The notes under the pieces: model-generated
What the model was told of the DNA's origin: nothing
The model's input: only the letters and a program-made list of their open reading frames with translations
Database searches by the model: none
Assembly: GCF_036700095.1 (NCBI RefSeq)
Contig: NZ_CP144918.1
Span: 435,001-499,000, forward strand
Source of the DNA: Pelagerythrobacter marensis
GTDB taxonomy: Bacteria > Pseudomonadota > Alphaproteobacteria > Sphingomonadales > Sphingomonadaceae
Length of the DNA stretch: 64,000 nucleotides
Reading direction: 5' to 3'
Made by a program: the position numbers and the translations under genes
Shown: positions 54,660-61,627 of the stretch, piece by piece
Position numbering within the stretch: position 1 is the first letter of the stretch
Layout of the letters: each line of letters opens with the position of its first letter

Positions 54660-55796
54660 ATGTCCTTCCTCTCCACCATCGCTTCCGCCTTCAAGGGCGG
54701 GGGCGGGGCTCGCGTGCCGCTGGCGCGCGGGTTCGTTTCGCCCTGGGCGCTCACTGCCGAAAGCGCCGGCGCGCCGCCTTACGAATATACGCGCAGCGTG
54801 CGGCGGGCCTATCTCGACAATCCGGTGGCGCAGCGCAGCGTGCGGCTGGTCGCCGAAGGGGTCGGCAGCGCGCCGATCCAGCCGGCCGACCCGGCGCTCG
54901 AGGCGCTTGTCGGCGCGACCAGTGCCGGGCAGGCGCTGGTCGAGACGGTCGCGGCGCACCTGCTGCTGCACGGCAATGCCTATGTCCAGGTGATGAAGGA
55001 CGCCGCCGGACAGCCGGTCGAGCTGTTCGCGCTCCGGCCCGAGCGGGTTTCGGTCGTGGCGGGGGAGGACGGCTGGCCCGCCGCCTATGCCTACAAGCTG
55101 GCCGAGCGGACGCTGACCATCCCGGTGGAGGACGAGGCGGGCTGGCCCAACCTGATCCACTTGCGCGGCTTCCACCCCGGCGACGATCACTACGGCGCCG
55201 GGGCGCTGGCGGCGGCCGAGCAGGCCGTGGCGATCCACAACGCCGCCTCCGCCTGGAACCGCGCGCTGCTGGAGAACGCGGCGCGGCCTTCGGGCGCGCT
55301 GGTGTTCGAAGGGGGCGACGGCGCCCCGCTGACAGGCGAGCAGTTCGACCGGCTGAAGGACGAGCTGGCCGCCGGGTTCCAGGGCCAGGTCAACGCCGGG
55401 CGGCCGATGCTGCTCGAAGGCGGGCTGAAGTGGCAGGCGATGGCCCATTCGCCGGCGGACATGGACTTCGCCGCGCTCAAGGCCGCCGCCGCGCGCGACA
55501 TCGCGCTCGCTTTCGGGGTTCCGCCGATGCTGCTCGGCCTGCCGGGCGACAACACTTATGCCAATTACCGCGAGGCGAACCGCGCGCTCTGGCGGCTGAC
55601 GCTGCTGCCGTTGGCGGGCAAGATCCTCGCCGGGCTGGCCGAAGGGCTGGCGCCGTGGTTTCCGAACGCCGCGCTGGCGGTCGATCTCGACCGGGTGCCC
55701 GCGCTGGCGGAGGATCGCGAGAAGCTGTGGGCGCAAGTGAGCGCCGCCGAGTTCCTCTCGGCCGAAGAGAAGCGCGCCCTGCTGGGCCTGGAATAA
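54660..55796 (+). CDS. GTA portal protein (HK97 family, g3)
   Basis: 378-aa portal vertex protein. SFLSTIASAFKGGG start, YDNPVAQRSV-like (LDNPVAQRSVRLVAEGV), ETVAAHLLLHGNAYVQ, and PPMLLGLPGDNTYANYREANRALWRLTLLPL are typical of HK97-type portals. Forms the DNA entry ring in the capsid. ATG at 54660 after AAAGGTAACCTC. Confidence 0.95.
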   Translation: MSFLSTIASAFKGGGGARVPLARGFVSPWALTAESAGAPPYEYTRSVRRAYLDNPVAQRSVRLVAEGVGSAPIQPADPALEALVGATSAGQALVETVAAHLLLHGNAYVQVMKDAAGQPVELFALRPERVSVVAGEDGWPAAYAYKLAERTLTIPVEDEAGWPNLIHLRGFHPGDDHYGAGALAAAEQAVAIHNAASAWNRALLENAARPSGALVFEGGDGAPLTGEQFDRLKDELAAGFQGQVNAGRPMLLEGGLKWQAMAHSPADMDFAALKAAAARDIALAFGVPPMLLGLPGDNTYANYREANRALWRLTLLPLAGKILAGLAEGLAPWFPNAALAVDLDRVPALAEDREKLWAQVSAAEFLSAEEKRALLGLE

Positions 55797-55807
55797 TACG
55801 AGAAAGA

Positions 55808-55946
55808 TCCTCCCCATCGTCTTGCGATGGGGAGGTGGCGCCCGCCGCAGGCGGGTGACGGAGGGGCGATGTTGCACAGGGCCCCTCCACCACGAGCCGC
55901 TTCGCGTCTCGCGGTCCCCCTCCCCATCGCAAGGCGATGGGGAGGA
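55808..55946 (+). repeat. 139-bp hairpin-ended repeat, copy 3
   Basis: Forward copy in the short gap between portal and the DUF6127-like gene; inner hairpin here is CCCGCC/GGCGGG rather than the GACGCC/GGCGTC of copies 1 and 2. Ends 23 bp before the next start codon. Confidence 0.9.
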
Positions 55947-55969
55947 CTGAAGAGAAGGACACCGATCCC

Positions 55970-56278
55970 ATGGACAGAACCGACATGATCGCCCGGCTGA
56001 TGGCCGAGGCGAAGGATCGCGGCTGCGAGCTGGTGACGCTGCGCGCGATCGTCGAGGAAGCGACCGACCTCGGCGCCGACCGCGCGCTCCAGCGCACCGG
56101 CCTCGCCGATCCCGATGCGCGCGAGGATCTCGCCGAGCTGCGCGAGCTGCTCCAGGCCTGGCGCGATGCCAAGGCGAGCGCCTGGCGCGCGGCAATCGCC
56201 TGGCTGGTGCGCGGGGCGCTGGCGCTGCTGCTGATCGGCATTGCCGTGCGGCTGGGCCTCGCCGGGGCGCTGCGGTGA
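55970..56278 (+). CDS. DUF6127-like GTA cluster protein (g3.5 position)
   Basis: 102 aa. Helical, charged N-terminal part (DRTDMIARLMAEAKDRGCELVTLRAIVEEATDLGADRALQRTGL) and one C-terminal membrane segment (LVRGALALLLIGIAVRLGLAGAL). Occurs between portal and protease in sphingomonad GTA clusters; role unknown. Stop overlaps the next start (GTGA). Confidence 0.75.
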   Translation: MDRTDMIARLMAEAKDRGCELVTLRAIVEEATDLGADRALQRTGLADPDAREDLAELRELLQAWRDAKASAWRAAIAWLVRGALALLLIGIAVRLGLAGALR

Positions 56279-56679
56279 TGCGCCTCGCCGGATATGCCGC
56301 GCTGTTCGGCCGGGCCGACGCGGCGCGCGACACGATCCGCCCCGGCGCTTTCGCCCGCACGCTGGCCGAGCGCCAGGCCGCGTCGCTCGGCCCGCTGCCG
56401 CTTTTCTGGCAGCACCGGCCCGGCCAGCGGATCGGCTGGATCGAACGGATCGCGGAGGACGCGCGCGGCCTGCGCGTGATCGCCGCGCTCGACAACCCCG
56501 CCGGGCGCGCGGCCGCCCTCCTCCGCCGCCGCGCGGTCAGCGGCCTCAGCTTCGGCTACCGCGCCCGCCGGTTCCGCCGCACCCCCGAAGGCCGCGTGCT
56601 GGAGGATGTGGAGCTGTTCGAGGTGAGCCTCGTGACGCATCCGCTCCAGCACGGCGCGCGGGTGTTTTTGGTTGTTTAG
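56275..56679 (+). CDS. GTA prohead protease (HK97 family, g4)
   Basis: 134 aa. RLAGYAALFGRADAARDTIRPGAFARTLAE, LFWQHRPGQRIG (catalytic His), and AVSGLSFGYRARR with the catalytic Ser context, then VELFEVSLVTHPLQHGA. Short for the family but contains the catalytic core. Start GTG at 56275 or ATG at 56278. Confidence 0.92.
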   Translation: MMRLAGYAALFGRADAARDTIRPGAFARTLAERQAASLGPLPLFWQHRPGQRIGWIERIAEDARGLRVIAALDNPAGRAAALLRRRAVSGLSFGYRARRFRRTPEGRVLEDVELFEVSLVTHPLQHGARVFLVV

Positions 56680-56812
56680 CCTCAAGCGCCGGCGGCCGCA
56701 TCCGCGGCCTTGGCTATCCCGCCCATAATTTCGTGAGTCCCAGCGAAGGCTGGGACTTCGTGCCACCGGCGCTTCGCCAGTGTCTCCTGAAGCCCCTGCC
56801 TCCGCAGGGGCT
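56679..56812. repeat. mixed repeats between protease and capsid genes
   Basis: Three pieces: an inverted fragment (56679-56718) of the 80-bp repeat found at 58203 and 61525, beginning at the protease stop codon; a GTCCCAGC/GCTGGGAC hairpin (56737-56756); and an AGCCCCTGC/GCAGGGGCT hairpin (56791-56812). No gene in the gap. Confidence 0.7.
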
Positions 56813-56854
56813 CATACAAATTTACCACCACCCCCCAAAGAAAGGTGAATACCC

Positions 56855-57997
56855 ATGGATACCGCTACCCCCACCACCCCCGCCGATCTGCTGGAGGAAA
56901 GCTTCGACCTCCTCGCCCGGCAGGAGAAGACCGAGACCGAAGTCGCCGCGCTGCGCAGCGATGTCGACGAAGTGAAGGCGCGCGTCGACCGGATCGGCAA
57001 GGCCGCCGCGCGGCCCGCGCTCGCGCCGGCCGGCGACAGCCCCGAAGTGAAAGGCTTCGTCGAAGGCTATCTGCGGCGCGGCTCGACGGCGGAGGTCAAG
57101 TCGCTCTCCACCGGCGTGCCGGCCGACGGCGGCTATGCCGTCCCGCGCGAGATCGACGCCGCGATCGCCCGCGAACTGACCGCGATCAGCCCGATCCGCG
57201 GCATCGCGCAAGTCGTGCAGACCGGCAGCAGCGGCTATCGCAAGCTCGTCAGCACCGGCGGCACCGCCTCGGGCTGGGTCAGCGAGACGACCGCGCGGCC
57301 CGAAACCGACACCCCGCAATTTGCCGAGATCGCCCCGCCGACCGGCGAGCTTTACGCCAACCCGGCGGCGAGCCAGGCGATGCTCGACGATACCGCGTTC
57401 GATGTCGAAGCCTGGCTGGCGAGCGAGATCGGGCAGGAATTCGCCCGCGCCGAAGGGGCCGCCTTCGTCAACGGCAGCGGCGCCGACCAGCCGCGAGGTT
57501 TCCTCGCCGGGCCGAACACCGCCGCCAACGACGGCGCGCGCGCGTTCGGCACGCTGCAATATATCGGCAGCGGCGATGCCGCGGGGCTGGGCAGCGAGCC
57601 CGACCTGACGCTGATCGTCCTCGTCCACACGCTGAAGGCCGGATACCGCCAGGGCGCGAGCTTCGTGATGAACTCGTCCACGCTGGCCGAAGTGCGCAAG
57701 CTCAAGACCGCCGACGGCGCGTTCCTGTGGCAGCCGGGGCTGGTCGAGGGGCAGCCGGACCGGCTGCTCGGCTATCCGGTGGTCGAGGCGCAGGACATGC
57801 CCGATATCGGCGCGGGTGCCTGCCCGATCGCCTTCGGCAACTTCCGCGCCGGATACCTGATCGCGGAACGCAGCGCCACGCAGATCCTGCGCGATCCCTT
57901 CACCAACAAGCCCTTCGTCCACTTCTACGCGACCAAGCGCGTGGGCGGGCAAGTGCTCGATTCGAACGCGATCAAGCTGCTGAAGGTCGAAGCGTAG
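56855..57997 (+). CDS. GTA major capsid protein (HK97 family, g5)
   Basis: 380 aa. N-terminal helical delta domain (~15-50, coiled-coil-like), then a likely cleavage region (~60-75) and the HK97 fold with STGVPADGGYAVPREIDAAIARELTAISPIR, NGSGADQPRGFLAG and the C-terminal RDPFTNKPFVHFYATKRVGGQVLDSNAIKLLKV. The neighbouring protease would remove the delta domain. Confidence 0.96.
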   Translation: MDTATPTTPADLLEESFDLLARQEKTETEVAALRSDVDEVKARVDRIGKAAARPALAPAGDSPEVKGFVEGYLRRGSTAEVKSLSTGVPADGGYAVPREIDAAIARELTAISPIRGIAQVVQTGSSGYRKLVSTGGTASGWVSETTARPETDTPQFAEIAPPTGELYANPAASQAMLDDTAFDVEAWLASEIGQEFARAEGAAFVNGSGADQPRGFLAGPNTAANDGARAFGTLQYIGSGDAAGLGSEPDLTLIVLVHTLKAGYRQGASFVMNSSTLAEVRKLKTADGAFLWQPGLVEGQPDRLLGYPVVEAQDMPDIGAGACPIAFGNFRAGYLIAERSATQILRDPFTNKPFVHFYATKRVGGQVLDSNAIKLLKVEA

Positions 57998-58009
57998 CGG
58001 GGGCGCATT

Positions 58010-58148
58010 TCCTCCCCATCGTCTCGCGATGGGGAGGTGGCGCCCGCCGCAGGCGGGTGACGGAGGGGCTGTGCCGGGAAAGGCCCCTCCACCACGAGCC
58101 GCTTCGCGTCTCGCGGTCCCCCTCCCCATCGCAAGGCGATGGGGAGGA
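58010..58148 (+). repeat. 139-bp hairpin-ended repeat, copy 4
   Basis: Forward copy beginning 13 bp after the capsid stop codon. Inner hairpin CCCGCC/GGCGGG and central TGTGCCGGGAAAGG match the copy at 61294 most closely. Confidence 0.9.
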
Positions 58149-58202
58149 TTGGATCGAAACTCTCGACAGTGGCCGGGAAAGGTCCGGTCCGCGACCAGCG
58201 GA

Positions 58203-58282
58203 CCGCAAGCGCGACCGCGCGCCCGGAGCGCTCTGCGCGGAGGACAGCCAAGGCCGCGGACGCGGCCGCCGGCGCCTGAGGC
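58203..58282 (+). repeat. 80-bp repeat, copy A
   Basis: Starts CCGCAAGCGCGACCGCGCGC and ends CGCCTGAGGC; near-identical and of equal length to 61525-61604. Each lies about 55-90 bp after a 139-bp element and 23-25 bp before the next GTA start codon, so the whole block (139-bp element plus 80-bp repeat) is duplicated. A partial inverted copy is at 56679. Confidence 0.85.
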
Positions 58283-58306
58283 AAACAGGAAAGAAAGGAA
58301 CCCCGC

Positions 58307-58858
58307 ATGAAGCGGACCATATTGACGCCGCCGGACTTTACCGGCGGCGCGCTGGCCGATGTCAAGCAATGGCTGGCAATCGCCACCCCCGCGCACGACG
58401 ATGCGCTGGCCGGGTTGATCGGCGCCGCGGCAGAGGCTTGCGAGGCCTTTACCGGCACGCTGCCGCTGGAGGCGACGTGCGAGGACGTGTTGCCCGCCAG
58501 CCGCGAATGGCAGGTGCTCGACGCGCGGCCGGTCAACGCGATCCTGGCGGTCGAGGGCATTCCGGCCGAAGGGCCGCGCTTCGCCCTGCCCGCGCAGGAT
58601 TACGCACTCGCGCTGGACCCCGACGGATCGGGCCGCGTGCGGGTGATGCGCCCGGGCGCCGCGGGCCGGATCGCGGTGCGCTATCTCGCCGGCTATGCCC
58701 CCGAATGGGCCGCGCTGCCCGACACCCTGCGCCACGGGATCGTGCGCCTCGCGGCCGAGCTGTTCCGCGCGCAGGACGGCGGCGGGGAGAGGGCGCGCAT
58801 CCTGCCCGCCGCCGTCGCCGCGCTGTGGCATCCCTGGCGCCGGACCCGGCTGATATGA
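58307..58858 (+). CDS. GTA head-tail connector (g6)
   Basis: 183 aa. VKQWLAIATPAHDDALAGLIGAAAEACEAFTG at the N-terminus and LRHGIVRLAAELFRAQDGGG toward the C-terminus match the phage head-tail connector (gp6/phiE125 gp8-like) family that binds beneath the portal. ATG at 58307 after AAAGAAAGGAA. Confidence 0.88.
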   Translation: MKRTILTPPDFTGGALADVKQWLAIATPAHDDALAGLIGAAAEACEAFTGTLPLEATCEDVLPASREWQVLDARPVNAILAVEGIPAEGPRFALPAQDYALALDPDGSGRVRVMRPGAAGRIAVRYLAGYAPEWAALPDTLRHGIVRLAAELFRAQDGGGERARILPAAVAALWHPWRRTRLI

Positions 58859-59025
58859 TCGCCGCCCGCACCCGCCGCTCGCACGCTGCATTCGCCGCCG
58901 CCCTCGCACGCAAGGCCGCCCGCCTTGCCCGGGCGCGGGCGGAAGCGGCGCTGCGCGCGCGCAAGGACGACCCCGGCCGCTGGCGCGATCCGCGCCTGCT
59001 CTGGCCCCTGTTCACGAAGGATTGA
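58855..59025 (+). CDS. small basic ORF in the stopper (g7) position
   Basis: 56 aa, overlapping the connector stop (ATGA) and ending 3 bp before the tail-terminator start. Sequence is Arg/Ala-rich (RRSHAAFAAALARKAARLARARAEAALRARK) and ends WRDPRLLWPLF. In Rhodobacter GTA a ~110-aa head-closure protein sits here; this ORF shows no similarity I can see. Tight coupling argues that it is translated. Confidence 0.55.
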   Translation: MIAARTRRSHAAFAAALARKAARLARARAEAALRARKDDPGRWRDPRLLWPLFTKD

Positions 59026-59028
59026 GCG

Positions 59029-59421
59029 ATGGAACATGCCCTGCGCGCCGCGCTGATCGACTGGCTGCGCGCCGCCCCCGCCCCGCTGAACGCGCTGAAC
59101 GCCGTGGAGGAGGAAACGCCCTTGCGCACCGCCCCGCCCTGGCTCGGCATCGCCGCCAGCGCGAGCGCCGACTGGAGCACCAAGGATCGCAAGGGCCGCG
59201 AGATCCGCCTGGCGCTGGAACTGCACACGCGCGGCGACGATCCGGCTGCCGACGGCGCGCTGGTCGCCGCGATCGACCGGCGAGTGGAGGACCTGCCGCC
59301 CCGGCAGCCGGCGTTCGCGATCGCCTCGACCCGGTTCCTGCGCGCCCGCGCAGAGCGCCGCGCGAACAACCGCCGCAGCATGTTGCTGGAATACCGGTTC
59401 CGCTGCCTCGCGAACGCCTGA
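59029..59421 (+). CDS. GTA tail terminator, DUF3168 family (g8)
   Basis: 130 aa. EHALRAALIDWLRAAPAPLNALNAV, TPPWLGI-like, WSTKDRKGREIRLALELHTRGDD and MLLEYRFRCL match DUF3168, the tail-completion/terminator family. ATG at 59029. Confidence 0.9.
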   Translation: MEHALRAALIDWLRAAPAPLNALNAVEEETPLRTAPPWLGIAASASADWSTKDRKGREIRLALELHTRGDDPAADGALVAAIDRRVEDLPPRQPAFAIASTRFLRARAERRANNRRSMLLEYRFRCLANA

Positions 59422-59430
59422 CCTACCCGA

Positions 59431-59503
59431 GCCCCTGCGCAGGCAGGGGCCTCCCACCATCTCGCGTCGCGCCAGCGGCACGAGACCCCTGCCTACGCAG
59501 GGG
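59431..59503. repeat. two CCCCTGC hairpins between g8 and g9
   Basis: GCCCCTGC/GCAGGGGC (59431-59450) and CCCCTGC/GCAGGGG (59486-59503), of the same family as the hairpin at 56791. They occupy the 103-bp gap before the tail protein gene. Confidence 0.7.
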
Positions 59504-59524
59504 ATCAGCTCTGGAGTAATCTTC

Positions 59525-59932
59525 ATGACCGCCCAGAAAGGCTCCGCCTTCCTTCTCAAGATCGGCGATGGCGGACAGCCGCCCGCCTACACCACCGTCG
59601 CCGGCCTGCGCACGACGCAGATGTCGGTCAACGGCGATACCGTCGTCGTCACGCACAAGCAGAGCGGCGGCTGGCGCGAGTTGCTGTCGGGCGCAGGAAC
59701 GCGTTCGGTCTCGGTCTCGGCCAGCGGCATCTTCCTCGCCAGCGAGGCCGAGGCCGCGATCCGCACGCACGCGCTGGCCGGAACGATCGACGATTACGAA
59801 CTGTCGTTCGAAGGCGGCGAGCGGCTGCGCGGCCGCTTCCTGGTCCAGCGGCTCGACTATGCCGGCGATTTCAACGGCGAGCGGACATATACGCTGCAGC
59901 TCGAAAGCTCGGGCGCGGTGGTGCCGGCATGA
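59525..59932 (+). CDS. GTA major tail protein (TP901-1 family, g9)
   Basis: 135 aa. QKGSAFLLKIGDGG, RTTQMSVNGDTVVVTHKQSGGWRELLSGAGTRSVSVSASGIF and DFNGERTYTLQLESSG match the TP901-1 tail tube family. Builds the tail tube. Stop overlaps the g10 start (ATGA). Confidence 0.92.
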   Translation: MTAQKGSAFLLKIGDGGQPPAYTTVAGLRTTQMSVNGDTVVVTHKQSGGWRELLSGAGTRSVSVSASGIFLASEAEAAIRTHALAGTIDDYELSFEGGERLRGRFLVQRLDYAGDFNGERTYTLQLESSGAVVPA

Positions 59933-60258
59933 GCGGGCGCGCGACGGAGGCCCCCGCCAACCCGCACAGGGGCGAAGCGAGTCTGGTCGTCGCCGGCCAG
60001 CCGCGCGTCCTTCGGCCGAGCTTTTCCGCCCTGGTCGCGGCCGAGGAAGACCTCGGCCCGCTGTTCGCGCTGGTCGAGCGCGCGGGCGAAGGGCGGCTGG
60101 CGCTGTCGGAGATGGCCGCGCTGTTCTGGCACTGCCTCGCCGATCGCGGCGAGGTGACGCGCGAGCAGGTCGGCGACGCGGTCATGGCGCACGGCCTCGC
60201 CGCCTGCGCCCGGCCGCTGCGCGTGCTGCTCGGCCAGATCCTCCAGGGATCGGGTTAG
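59929..60258 (+). CDS. GTA family protein (g10)
   Basis: 109 aa. NPHRGEASLVVAGQPRVLRPSFSALVAAEEDLGPLFALVERAGEGRLALSEMAALFWHCL is the GTA g10-family pattern, related to tail-assembly proteins. Translationally coupled to g9. Confidence 0.88.
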   Translation: MSGRATEAPANPHRGEASLVVAGQPRVLRPSFSALVAAEEDLGPLFALVERAGEGRLALSEMAALFWHCLADRGEVTREQVGDAVMAHGLAACARPLRVLLGQILQGSG

Positions 60259-60663
60259 ATGGGCACGACCCACCCCTCCCCCCTGCGGGAGGGGCGCGAG
60301 ACCTGGCGGCGCGCGGCGACGCCCGGTCGCAGCGGGGTGGGCTTCTGCGAGGCGGGGCAGAGCATCGGGCCCACCCCCGACCCCTCCCGCAAGCGGGAGG
60401 GGGGATTGTCGTTCGGCCCCTCCTCCCGCCACGCGCCTTCGCGAGCACATGGGGTGGGGGGGCTGTCGTTCGGCGCCGCCGCTCTCTCGCTCGCCGCGCT
60501 CGCCGCGCGGGCGCTCGGGTGGCGGCCCGACGAATTCTGGCGCGCCACTCCGGCGGAGCTGGCTGCCTGCCTCGCCGACCCCGCCGGCCCGCCCACACCC
60601 GCCGCGCCTTCCCGGGCCGAAATCGAACGCATGATGGAGCGCGAGAACGATGGACGAGATTGA
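60259..60663 (+). CDS. GTA tail assembly chaperone (g10.1) with a repeat-derived N-terminal extension
   Basis: 134 aa as an open frame from the ATG at 60259, immediately after the g10 stop. Only the last ~70 residues (LSFGAAALSLAALAARALGWRPDEFWRATPAEL...) match the rcc01693/tail-chaperone family, which is normally about this size. The first ~65 residues are encoded by palindromic repeat DNA (60273-60402) in frame. Translation might instead begin at GTG 60454. Stop overlaps the tape-measure start by 14 nt. Confidence 0.75.
   Translation: MGTTHPSPLREGRETWRRAATPGRSGVGFCEAGQSIGPTPDPSRKREGGLSFGPSSRHAPSRAHGVGGLSFGAAALSLAALAARALGWRPDEFWRATPAELAACLADPAGPPTPAAPSRAEIERMMERENDGRD
60273..60402. repeat. 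CCCCTCCC palindromes within the tail chaperone gene
   Basis: Hairpins CCCCTCC/GGAGGGG (60273-60296) and CCCCTCCCGC/GCGGGAGGGG (60381-60402). An 11-bp direct repeat TGTCGTTCGGC follows at 60407-60417 and again at 60464-60474, in the same frame, so the inserted stretch keeps the reading frame open. Confidence 0.75.
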
Positions 60664-61210
60664 CGAACTTCTGATCGAGGTGCGCGCGGGCACGCAAGGC
60701 TTCGCGCAGGATATCGCGCAGATGCGCGGGACGTTCGACGCCACGCTGGTCGAAGGGTTTCGCGATGCCGGATCGGTCCTCGAACGCGGGCTGCTTTCGG
60801 CGATCCGCCGGGGCAGCCTGGGGTTCGACGACCTCAAGCGCGTGGCGCTGGGCGCGATCGACCAGATCGCCGCCCATTCGCTGAAACTCGGGTTCGACGA
60901 ACTGTTCGGCGGCCTTGGCGGCGGAAGCGGCGGGCTGCTGGGCGGCCTCGTCGGCGCGCTGTTCGGCCTGCCCGGCCGCGCGACCGGCGGCCCCGTCTCG
61001 CCCGGACGCGGCTACCTCGTCGGCGAGCGCGGGCCGGAACTGTTCGTGCCGACCAGCGCCGGGCGGGTCGAACCTTCGCTCGCCCCCGCACCCGCGCGCG
61101 AGGTGCGCGTTTCGATCGCCCTCGCCGCCCCGCGCGGCACCGACGCGCCGGTCGCGCTGCAACGCTCGAGCCGCCAGGTCGCGAGCGCGGTGCGGCGGGC
61201 GTTGCTGTAG
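60650..61210 (+). CDS. GTA short tape measure protein (g11)
   Basis: 186 aa. Helical start with FAQDIAQMRGTFDATL, Gly-rich centre, and the diagnostic C-terminal ATGGPVSPGRGYLVGERGPELFVP of tail tape-measure proteins. GTA tape measures are short, matching a short tail. ATG at 60650 overlaps the previous gene. Confidence 0.9.
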   Translation: MDEIDELLIEVRAGTQGFAQDIAQMRGTFDATLVEGFRDAGSVLERGLLSAIRRGSLGFDDLKRVALGAIDQIAAHSLKLGFDELFGGLGGGSGGLLGGLVGALFGLPGRATGGPVSPGRGYLVGERGPELFVPTSAGRVEPSLAPAPAREVRVSIALAAPRGTDAPVALQRSSRQVASAVRRALL

Positions 61211-61247
61211 CCCCCCGTGACCACCCGCGAAGCGCCAGCGGCCTGAG

Positions 61248-61267
61248 GCCCCCGCCTTCGCGGGGGC
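61248..61267. repeat. GCCCCCG/CGGGGGC hairpin
   Basis: 20-bp hairpin of the family also seen at 54320-54350 and 54450-54470, between the tape-measure gene and the 139-bp element. Confidence 0.65.
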
Positions 61268-61293
61268 TCGCGCTCTTTTCGAACCCTGCTCGA

Positions 61294-61432
61294 TCCTCCC
61301 CATCGCAAGGCGATGGGGAGGTGGCGCCCGCCGCAGGCGGGTGACGGAGGGGCTGTGCCGGGAAAGGCCCCTCCACCACGAGCCGCTTCGCGTCTCGCGG
61401 TCCCCCTCCCCATCGCAAGGCGATGGGGAGGA
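61294..61432 (+). repeat. 139-bp hairpin-ended repeat, copy 5
   Basis: Forward copy in the 417-bp gap between g11 and g12; both its end hairpins read CCTCCCCATCGCAAGGCGATGGGGAGG. Followed after ~92 bp by copy B of the 80-bp repeat. Confidence 0.9.
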
Positions 61433-61524
61433 TTGGAAAGCGTTGGACCGTCCCCAGCGTTTGAGGGTTCGGACAAGCCGGTTCCGGTCCGCGCCCCGGT
61501 CCGCGCAGCGGGCCGCGCGGCGGG

Positions 61525-61604
61525 CCGCAAGCGCGACCGCGCGCCCGGAGCGCTCTGCGCGAAGGATAGCCAAGGGGCCGGATGGCCCCGCCGGCGCTTG
61601 AGGC
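61525..61604 (+). repeat. 80-bp repeat, copy B
   Basis: Matches 58203-58282 from CCGCAAGCGCGACCGCGCGC to the GAGGC end, differing mainly in the inner hairpin (GGGGCCGG/CCCCGCC here). Ends 23 bp before the g12 start codon. Confidence 0.85.
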
Positions 61605-61627
61605 CAAACAAAAAAGGATACAAAACA

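Noticed and set aside
54288-56495. 735-aa minus-strand open frame
   Set aside because: Runs antisense through portal, DUF6127 and repeats; its residues come from the repeat DNA.
52072-61432. CRISPR-like or phage att-like repeats
   Set aside because: Copies are long, hairpin-ended, irregularly spaced by whole genes and lack unique spacers of constant size; no cas genes.
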